Source of the DNA: JAZRPG01 sp045649105
Lineage (GTDB): Bacteria > Bacillota > Clostridia > Oscillospirales > JAAYXM01
NCBI GenBank assembly: GCA_045649105.1
Contig: JAZRPG010000045.1
Span: forward strand, 14,209 to 78,208
Direction of reading: 5' to 3'
Length of the DNA: 64,000 nucleotides
The position numbers were made by a program, and so were the translations under genes. This document shows, in pieces, positions 44,709 to 50,405 of the stretch; the stretch's first letter is position 1; each line of letters starts with the position of its first letter. Below the pieces are notes generated by a model that saw only the letters and a list, made by a program, of their open reading frames with translations, was not told the DNA's origin and made no database searches.

Positions 44709-44927
44709 ATGCCGTATTATAAGCGTCTTAGAGATTTACGCGAAGACCGAGACCTTACGCAAACAAAGCTCGGTGAGATATTATCTTGCAGCCAGCGAGT
44801 TTACAGCAATTATGAACGCGGAGATATCGACATTCCTACATCAACACTTGTAAAACTCGCGGATTTTTACGATATTTCCGTTGATTATATCTTAGGCAGA
44901 ACCGATAACCCCAAAACAAACAAATAG
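44709..44927 (+). CDS. Small Xre-family (Cro/CI-like) transcriptional regulator
   Basis: A 72-residue, almost pure helix-turn-helix protein. The domain spans about 5-62 (LRDLREDRDLTQTKLGEILS, then SQRVYSNYERGDIDIPTSTL and DFYDISVDYILGRTDNP), which is the family pattern ending in the dimerisation helix and the typical YILGRTD. The ATG has GGAGG seven bases upstream. A perfect TATAAT at 44674-44679 with a poor -35 box precedes it. The operator half-site in its promoter and the palindrome in that of the divergent gene make auto-repression likely. Confidence 0.9.
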   Translation: MPYYKRLRDLREDRDLTQTKLGEILSCSQRVYSNYERGDIDIPTSTLVKLADFYDISVDYILGRTDNPKTNK

Positions 44928-44931
44928 TCAT

Positions 44932-44970
44932 CAACAGCGAGGTGAAATTCACCTCGCTGTTGTTCTTTCT
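44932..44970. terminator. Terminator between the Xre and DegV genes
   Basis: CAACAGCGAGGTGAA pairs with TTCACCTCGCTGTTG, followed by TTCTTTCT on the plus strand. It starts 4 bp past the Xre stop and lies about 32 bp from the convergent degV stop. Confidence 0.88.
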
Positions 44971-45001
44971 GCCACGCTATGTATTGCAAAATAAAACCTG
45001 T

Positions 45002-45838
45002 CTAACACTTTTCAAATCCGACTAACAAGCCGCCCTTTTCTGCATAAAAGCTGCACAGGCCCCTGAATTTATGTATCTCAACCTGTACATCACCGAACTT
45101 TTCTTTAATCATCGCTTTCAATTGCTCCGCTGCCTTTTGATTCTGACAATGCCCGATGCTGACCCTGCCGCTTCTGAATCCGTACTTTTCAAGGTCAGAT
45201 AGTATCGTATCCAGGGACTTATTTTCTCCTCTGCATTTATGAGAAGGCTCCAGTGTCCCTTCATCGCTCGCTTTTCCGACTATGCAGATACCCGCAAAAC
45301 CCGCAAGCTTCGCCACAATGGGAGACACTCTGCCGTTAGCTGCAAAATTCTTGAGGGACTTAAGCATAAACACAAGCCCGGTGTTCTTATTATATTCCTG
45401 TATCCTCCTGCAAATCTCCTCATAATCCACGCCGTTCTTTATAAGCTCCTCCAGCTTTCTGACCGCCAAGGTGATTTCAGGGCCTGCAGAAAGTGTATCG
45501 AGAACAAAAACGCGCTTTCCTTCATTCTCCGCTTCATACATCTCCTTTGCCGTGCACGCCGAGTTATAGCTGCCGGAAAGAGCGCTTGTTATTGTAACGC
45601 ATATGATATCGTCGGCATCTCCAAAAGCTTTTATCCAATCAGCCGGGTTCGGGCAGGAGGTTTGCGACCTTTCTTTATACTCGTCAAAGAAATTTACCAT
45701 TTCATCAACATCAAGATTCTCATCATCGACAAATTCTCTTTCCGCCGTGATGATTTTCATTGGAGAGCTTGCAAACTCCACATTTTCAAGCGCTGACAAA
45801 TCGGATGCAGAATCCGACACAATTCTGATTTTTCTCAT
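45002..45838 (-). CDS. DegV-family fatty-acid-binding protein
   Basis: A 278-residue DegV/EDD-fold protein: IRIVSDSASDLSALENVEFA at the start, the SQTSCPNPADWIKAFGDADD block with the Thr/Ser that holds the carboxylate, ITSALSGSYNSACTAKEMYE, and a C-terminal domain with ENKSLDTILSDLEKYG. In Gram-positives such proteins (FakB) bind fatty acids and pass them to the FakA kinase, but no FakA gene is in the window. The frame begins at a TTG at 45856; the ATG at 45838 has GGAG seven bases upstream. It lies about 95 bp from the acyltransferase gene in the same direction. Confidence 0.93.
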   Translation of the reverse strand: MRKIRIVSDSASDLSALENVEFASSPMKIITAEREFVDDENLDVDEMVNFFDEYKERSQTSCPNPADWIKAFGDADDIICVTITSALSGSYNSACTAKEMYEAENEGKRVFVLDTLSAGPEITLAVRKLEELIKNGVDYEEICRRIQEYNKNTGLVFMLKSLKNFAANGRVSPIVAKLAGFAGICIVGKASDEGTLEPSHKCRGENKSLDTILSDLEKYGFRSGRVSIGHCQNQKAAEQLKAMIKEKFGDVQVEIHKFRGLCSFYAEKGGLLVGFEKC

Positions 45839-45932
45839 TTCTTTTCTCCTGTTCAAAAAATATATTCCTGTTTATTTTTTCGCTCAGCTTCGGTGTGTTA
45901 TATCAAAGCACCTTTCGCCGTAACATGAAGCT

Positions 45933-46763
45933 TCATAATTTGCTGTATTCCAGAGGTCTTTTATAGAATTCTTCATATGACTTGGCCCAGGCCTCATAAT
46001 TTTTATTTTTCATATCCCTCCTGGCGCCTGCAGAAGAAAGATTTTCGTCCGGATAAATTGCAGGCAGTATATGAACCGTATATTCCTGCACGAAAAAACC
46101 GTCCGGGTCAAGTATGTCGCTGTCTTCCATTGTGATAAAGACCGGAACAACGGGAGCCTTATTCCGCACAGCGAGAGAAAAGGCTCCGTCCTGCATGGGT
46201 CGGGGCTTGCGATAATTCCACCACATACCCTGTTCAGGATATATCAATATTGTCTCGCCGCGGTTCAGCAGTTCGGCAAATGCATGCATAAACTCAACCA
46301 TCGTTTCCTTCCGGCTCGATAACGGAAGCGTATTACAGTGCCGCATAAAGAGTCCGAATGGTTTGGGCGGGTTGGTATAGTTTCCTTCTCGGATTACTTT
46401 ATAAAGCATCCTTCCGTCCATATGGTCGCGAAGTGCCACCCATACGGCGTAATTATCGCACATACTGAAATGATTGCAGGTAACAATCCTTCCGCCTTTG
46501 ACAGCAGTAAAATTCTCAATACCGCGGACTTCCTTTATGATAAGCTGCCTTGCGGCAATCATTTTATCAAAAAAACGGGCACCAAAAGCATTGGCTACCT
46601 TATTTTTTATTTTGCTTGACAGCTTTTTGTTCAGATAGTCTATATTATCCGGCATAAGCGGATATGTTTCGGGGTCGTCCTCGACATCGAGATACCACCG
46701 CTCCTGTTTTTCAAGTTCGGCGATTTTTTCAAGCAGTTCCAGTTTATGAGCCGATTTTTCCAT
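45933..46763 (-). CDS. Lysophospholipid acyltransferase (PlsC-like)
   Basis: A 276-residue acyltransferase of the PlsC/LPLAT family, which adds an acyl chain to a glycerol-phosphate or similar acceptor. The motif I His/Asp pair is CNHFSMCDNYAVW (about 97-109), motif III is ILIYPEQGMWWNYRKPRPMQ, and PVVPVFITMEDSDILDPDGF follows. There is no N-terminal membrane anchor; it is probably peripheral. It starts 4 bp after the GT8 stop, so the two are co-transcribed, with the fatty-acid-binding DegV protein after it. The acceptor is not deducible. Confidence 0.88.
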   Translation of the reverse strand: MEKSAHKLELLEKIAELEKQERWYLDVEDDPETYPLMPDNIDYLNKKLSSKIKNKVANAFGARFFDKMIAARQLIIKEVRGIENFTAVKGGRIVTCNHFSMCDNYAVWVALRDHMDGRMLYKVIREGNYTNPPKPFGLFMRHCNTLPLSSRKETMVEFMHAFAELLNRGETILIYPEQGMWWNYRKPRPMQDGAFSLAVRNKAPVVPVFITMEDSDILDPDGFFVQEYTVHILPAIYPDENLSSAGARRDMKNKNYEAWAKSYEEFYKRPLEYSKL

Positions 46764-46767
46764 ACAC

Positions 46768-47697
46768 TTATCCTCTTACACCAAGTTTTTTGGCAAAGGT
46801 ATCATCGGACATGGCAATTTTGTTTGCATGAACAATAATTTCTTTTGCCATCGCGTCATTGGCGGACTTCTCTTTTTCGCCGTAATTTGCTTTTCTGTCA
46901 AGTATCAATTTGCAGAACGGTGATTTATTTGCATATTCCCAAAAATATTTTCCGTCTGTCACATCATCATATTGCCACGGTTTTTTGTAAAGCGCATAGT
47001 GGACAATATTTTTTTTACCCTCGCAGACACTTCCTGTAGGCGCTTTATTCCAGCCGTTAGGTAACATATATGTTTTCCCGAAGCAAAGATAATTCAGATA
47101 TGCCTGGTCAGGGTCAAGCAGGTCAAAGTCATTTTCGGTTATCAGACTTATGAATTTATTTTCAATGTTATTCTTTCTGAATTGCTCTAAGCTGATAAGC
47201 AAAACTCCCGCATTAAAATATGTATCAGGATTAACTCCGATTGCTTTTTCTGCATAAAATCTGAATTCTTTTGTGTTGCATACATATTGGTCGGAAACTA
47301 CGCCCAAAATTTTTTCTCCGAGGTCGATGTTATACAGCTCGGATATATCTCCAAGTACGACAAGGTCACAATCAAGATATATTATTTTATCGTATTGCGG
47401 AAAAAGCGAGGCAATAAAAAGCCGGTAATATGTTACGATTGAAAAATGATATACATTTTTGAAGCGTGTTTTTATATTTTTTACACTTTCGGAAATATCA
47501 ACAAATTCAATCTTAAAGCCGGGACGCTCATTTAGCATGACTTTTTCGATGTTTTCAGTCTGAAGTCCTGTATTCAAAACTATAATTCTGTAGTTATATT
47601 CCTCTGAAGCATTGGCAACAAGCGATGCTATTGCTATGTCAAGATATGGCATATAATTATCATCGGTTGAAAAGAAAACCGGTATCTCTCCACTCAT
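46768..47697 (-). CDS. Family 8 glycosyltransferase
   Basis: A 309-residue retaining GT8 enzyme: IPVFFSTDDNYMPYLDIAIA at the start, the DxD metal motif in KIIYLDCDLVVLGDISELYN, NAGVLLISLEQFRKN, and FDLLDPDQAYLNYLCFG with KNIVHYALYKKPWQYDDV. Such enzymes add galactose or glucose to cell-surface glycans or lipids. It is the first gene of a GT8-PlsC(-DegV) set, which could make or modify a glycolipid; that is inference. No signal peptide or membrane helix is present. Confidence 0.93.
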   Translation of the reverse strand: MSGEIPVFFSTDDNYMPYLDIAIASLVANASEEYNYRIIVLNTGLQTENIEKVMLNERPGFKIEFVDISESVKNIKTRFKNVYHFSIVTYYRLFIASLFPQYDKIIYLDCDLVVLGDISELYNIDLGEKILGVVSDQYVCNTKEFRFYAEKAIGVNPDTYFNAGVLLISLEQFRKNNIENKFISLITENDFDLLDPDQAYLNYLCFGKTYMLPNGWNKAPTGSVCEGKKNIVHYALYKKPWQYDDVTDGKYFWEYANKSPFCKLILDRKANYGEKEKSANDAMAKEIIVHANKIAMSDDTFAKKLGVRG

Positions 47698-47739
47698 CCT
47701 TTTTTACTCCTTCTGTTTTGCTTTAAACATTTCAGGAAA

Positions 47740-47768
47740 ATTATACTTATGAAAAACGGCTGAGTAAA
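47740..47768 (-). promoter_or_regulatory. Promoter of the GT8-PlsC transcript
   Basis: Minus-strand TTTACT (47768-47763), a 17-bp spacer and TATAAT (47745-47740), about 43 bp before the GT8 ATG. Confidence 0.72.
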
Positions 47769-47855
47769 CCTAAGTATGGGAGATGGCCGTCTACTAACCC
47801 GATTCCGTCCCGTAGAGTCAAAATTCTATGCCTCTACGATTCGGAGAGTTATGGT
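47769..47855. other. Structured non-coding segment upstream of the GT8 promoter
   Basis: Between the regulator terminator and the GT8 promoter lies a segment of about 90 bp whose base composition (more GC) is unlike the flanking AT-rich spacer. It holds an inverted repeat, CGTAGAG (47811-47817) with CTCTACG (47832-47838), and near it ACGGC (47755-47759) with GCCGT (47786-47790). A weak plus-strand promoter (TTGCTT, 18 bp, TATACT at 47742-47747) could read it into the terminator, giving a small RNA of roughly 140 bases. I cannot match it to a known family; a dispersed intergenic repeat is equally possible. Confidence 0.4.
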
Positions 47856-47893
47856 AAAAACGCTCTGTTCCACTTGGAAACAGAGCGTTTTTT
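47856..47893. terminator. Terminator after the Xre membrane regulator
   Basis: AAAAACGCTCTGTT pairs with AACAGAGCGTTTTT around a short loop with one bulge. It carries T-runs in both directions and starts immediately past the stop codon of the adjacent minus-strand gene. Confidence 0.88.
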
Positions 47894-47894
47894 C

Positions 47895-48497
47895 TTATTT
47901 TGTTTTCGGCCTGTTAATAAATGACCATAAAATAATCACGATTTGGCCCGCAACGCCTAAAATATAAATAAGCGAGACATCAATACCGAAATAAAGGAAT
48001 GTAATATGAACCGCAGCAAGAACAGACCACATCAGCGCCGAGATAATAATGTAATTATGTCGGGGATTGAACCAGATTGTATTCAGAACCAGTTTCACAA
48101 TAATAACAGCCGGTAACGCATAGATAAAATACAGCCACTGAAAGGTTGTTCCCTTCATAATCAGCGAAGTAATGATAAATGCAAATATTGCAACTATCCA
48201 GCCGACACTTTCTGCGATATATGAAATGACGCGCCTGTTGTATTGCCCCTTTTCCGTCTTATGTACATTAACCGTTTCTTCCGCACTTTCAGCCCTTACG
48301 AGAGAATCCAGTGTGACGCCGAACAAATCCGCAATCTCAACCAGCACGGAAATATCCGGAGAGGATTCTGCCCTCTCCCACTTGGAAATGGTTTTATCCG
48401 AATAGTTAAGCTTCTCCGCAAGCTCCATTTGCGTCATATTATTGCGCACACGAAGCTCAGTTATATTTTTGGCAACATTGCCCTTTATATCTCCCAT
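47895..48497 (-). CDS. Xre-family regulator with C-terminal membrane domain
   Basis: A 200-residue protein. Residues about 10-65 are an Xre helix-turn-helix (NITELRVRNNMTQMELAEKL, then DKTISKWERAESSPDISVLV and DLFGVTLDSLV). Residues about 90-195 hold four membrane helices (SVGWIVAIFAFIITSLIM, WLYFIYALPAVIIVKLVL, and two later). This HTH-plus-membrane design is common in Clostridia. The ATG at 48497 has GGAGG seven bases upstream; the longer frame is rejected. Its targets are unknown and it is followed at once by a terminator. Confidence 0.88.
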   Translation of the reverse strand: MGDIKGNVAKNITELRVRNNMTQMELAEKLNYSDKTISKWERAESSPDISVLVEIADLFGVTLDSLVRAESAEETVNVHKTEKGQYNRRVISYIAESVGWIVAIFAFIITSLIMKGTTFQWLYFIYALPAVIIVKLVLNTIWFNPRHNYIIISALMWSVLAAVHITFLYFGIDVSLIYILGVAGQIVIILWSFINRPKTK

Positions 48498-48553
48498 CAC
48501 AAATCCTCCGTTACTTAAAATGACTCTTGTTTTCATATATTAATATACAATCT

Positions 48554-49000
48554 TTATTTTTCAGCATTCCTCGAAACAACTTCCAGGCTTTCGCTGACAA
48601 TGGAAAGACAGCGGTAAAACTCCGCCCGCTCAGCCTCGGTAAGACCGCCGCCGATTGAATCAAGAACACCGCCGATTTTATCCGCAATCCTCTTTCCGGC
48701 TTCAATCCCTTTATCTGTCAGCAGCAACGGTCTTTTGTATCTTTTTGCATTTCCGGGCTTGCGCGCAATAAAGCCGTTTGTTTCAAGATAGTCCAGTGCA
48801 CGGGAAATCGTTGCCTTATCTTCCTCACACCGCTCACAAAGGTCTGTTGCGGTTGCGCCTTTTAACGAATAAATATAATAAAGACACGAAACATGCGCGC
48901 TCCTCAAATCATATTCCGCCATTTCATAATTTTTTATCTTCCTGATATTCCGGCTTATTCTGTTAATCAGAACCGTAAAAGTTTCAAATCTTTCTTGCAT
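48554..49000 (-). CDS. MarR-family transcriptional regulator
   Basis: A 148-residue winged-helix repressor: helix-rich dimer ends and the DNA-binding block AEYDLRSAHVSCLYYIYSLK, ATDLCERCEEDKATISRALD, YLETNGFIARKPGNAKRYKR. It has a Cys pair in the recognition region (LCERCEED), which could sense oxidants or metals, but that is speculation. The second ATG at 49000 has GGAGG seven bases away and is preferred over the first. Its own promoter is overlaid by palindromes, so it is self-regulated. It is divergent from azlCD. Confidence 0.92.
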   Translation of the reverse strand: MQERFETFTVLINRISRNIRKIKNYEMAEYDLRSAHVSCLYYIYSLKGATATDLCERCEEDKATISRALDYLETNGFIARKPGNAKRYKRPLLLTDKGIEAGKRIADKIGGVLDSIGGGLTEAERAEFYRCLSIVSESLEVVSRNAEK

Positions 49001-49020
49001 CATACTGCCTCCGCCAAATT

Positions 49021-49036
49021 TGTTGAAATATCAACA
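49021..49036. promoter_or_regulatory. MarR operator, proximal site
   Basis: TGTTGA and TCAACA separated by AATA lie between the marR -10 box and start codon. It shares its core with the distal palindrome. Confidence 0.78.
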
Positions 49037-49042
49037 TGTTTC

Positions 49043-49071
49043 AGTGTAGCACATATTTGTTGAAGTGTCAA
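49043..49071 (-). promoter_or_regulatory. Promoter of marR
   Basis: Minus-strand perfect TTGACA (49071-49066), a 17-bp spacer and TACACT (49048-49043). The -35 box lies inside the distal palindrome. Confidence 0.82.
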
Positions 49072-49079
49072 CAAATATG
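49052..49079. promoter_or_regulatory. MarR operator, distal site (perfect palindrome)
   Basis: The 12-base arm CATATTTGTTGA is followed by AGTG and its exact reverse complement, with no mismatch. It overlaps the marR -35 box. It ends 47 bp before the azlC -35 box, so it mainly controls marR itself unless DNA looping or long-range repression acts on azlCD. Confidence 0.85.
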
Positions 49080-49126
49080 AAAACCTCTCTCTGTTTCTGC
49101 GATTTACCGAAACAAGTCGGTGCCGC

Positions 49127-49155
49127 TGGACATGCGGCGATATCGGTAGTATAAT
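49127..49155 (+). promoter_or_regulatory. Promoter of azlCD
   Basis: TGGACA (49127-49132), a 17-bp spacer and a perfect TATAAT (49150-49155), about 38 bp before the start codon. No palindrome overlaps it. Confidence 0.8.
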
Positions 49156-49192
49156 AATTCCATTCTACTGATGATTAAAATGGTGTATGTAT

Positions 49193-49924
49193 ATGAAAAA
49201 GAAATTTGATAAGTCTGTTTTTAAATACGGAATCCGCGATGGAATACCTATCGGTCTCGGTTATTTCGCCGTGTCCTTTTCATTGGGGATTGCCGCCGCA
49301 GGCACGGGGCTCACCCCATTTCAGGGCTTTCTTATGAGCATTCTTTGCAACGCATCCGCAGGCCAGTATGCCGGCCTTGCAATGATTGCGGCAAACGCAT
49401 CTTTTTTTGAAACAGCATTTGCAACAATTGTTACAAATGCGCGTTATCTGCTTATGAGCTGTGCTCTCGGGCAGAAAATGTCGCCGGAAACTCCGCTTCG
49501 TCACAGGATGATTATCGGCTTTGACGTGACAGACGAAATTTTCGGCATTACCGTCTCAAGGCCCGGCGAGATTAATCCCTATTACACCTATGGCGCAATG
49601 CTTATCGCAATGCCGCTCTGGGCGCTTGGTACGATGTTTGGCATAATCGCGGGAAATCTTCTTCCTTCTGCAATCGTCAGCGCATTTTCCGTTGCACTTT
49701 ACGGAATGTTCATCGCCATTATAATCCCGCCCGCAAAAAAGGATAAAATAATCGGATGTCTTATCGCAATAAGCTTTGCGGCAAGCTTTGCTGCATCCAA
49801 GCTTCCGTACATATCCGGTTTTTCGGAAGGGACGAGAACAATTATTCTGACAGTTGTTATATCGGTTTTTGCAGCAATTATATTCCCGAAAAATTTCGAG
49901 GTAAAGGATACAAAAGATGAATAA
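49193..49924 (+). CDS. azlC: AzlC-family branched-chain amino acid exporter subunit
   Basis: A 243-residue membrane protein of the AzlC family. With AzlD it exports branched-chain amino acids or analogues such as azaleucine. The blocks DGIPIGLGYFAVSFSLGIAA, FQGFLMSILCNASAGQYAGL and NARYLLMSCALGQKMSPETP are typical, with eight or so helices. Two in-frame ATGs exist; the second at 49193 is seven bases after GGTG, a weak site, and is preferred over 49187. It overlaps azlD by 8 bp. The divergent MarR gene is the presumed regulator. Confidence 0.92.
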   Translation: MKKKFDKSVFKYGIRDGIPIGLGYFAVSFSLGIAAAGTGLTPFQGFLMSILCNASAGQYAGLAMIAANASFFETAFATIVTNARYLLMSCALGQKMSPETPLRHRMIIGFDVTDEIFGITVSRPGEINPYYTYGAMLIAMPLWALGTMFGIIAGNLLPSAIVSAFSVALYGMFIAIIIPPAKKDKIIGCLIAISFAASFAASKLPYISGFSEGTRTIILTVVISVFAAIIFPKNFEVKDTKDE

Positions 49925-50222
49925 TGTATATTTTTATATAGCCGCAATGGCGCTCACGACATATACCGTGCGTGTTCTCCCCCTCACCGTTATCCGTCGC
50001 CCGATAACGAACAGGTTTTTAAACTCATTTTTATATTATGTCCCGTATGTGACGCTTGCAGTAATGACCTTTCCCGCAATAGTGAACGCAACAAGAAGCC
50101 CGATTGCGGGAGCTGCCGCATGCTGCATCGGCATCATAGTCGCAATTCTGGGCTTTGATTTGTTCAAAGTCGCAGTGACCTGCTGCGCTGTTGTTTTTAT
50201 TGCAGAGCTTTTTCTGATATGA
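49917..50222 (+). CDS. azlD: AzlD-family branched-chain amino acid exporter subunit
   Basis: A 101-residue protein with about four helices and the AzlD pattern TTYTVRVLPLTVIRRPITNR near the start, FLYYVPYVTLAVMTFPAIV, and GAAACCIGIIVAILGFDLFK. It is the small partner of AzlC and starts within the azlC end, so translation is coupled. A strong terminator follows. Confidence 0.92.
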   Translation: MNNVYFYIAAMALTTYTVRVLPLTVIRRPITNRFLNSFLYYVPYVTLAVMTFPAIVNATRSPIAGAAACCIGIIVAILGFDLFKVAVTCCAVVFIAELFLI

Positions 50223-50228
50223 AACCGC

Positions 50229-50264
50229 GGGAGCCTCCTCAGATAAAAGGAGGCTCCCTTTTTG
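50229..50264 (+). terminator. Terminator of azlCD
   Basis: GGGAGCCTCCT pairs perfectly with AGGAGGCTCCC across an 8-base loop, followed by TTTTTG. Confidence 0.93.
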
Positions 50265-50294
50265 ATAATTCGCCTTCCGGAAGTCTCATCTGCA

Positions 50295-50323
50295 TTGACA
50301 ACAGGATTTCATAATGTTATACT
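50295..50323 (+). promoter_or_regulatory. Promoter of the nucleotidyltransferase-kinase fusion
   Basis: Perfect TTGACA (50295-50300), a 17-bp spacer and TATACT (50318-50323). The ATG is about 83 bp on, after a GGGAG site. Confidence 0.88.
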
Positions 50324-50405
50324 TATTTTACCTATATATTCTGCATTTTTTGTCTAAATACCGCAAAATAAGAAATTTTAAACATCAGTATGGGAGAGTA
50401 CAACA

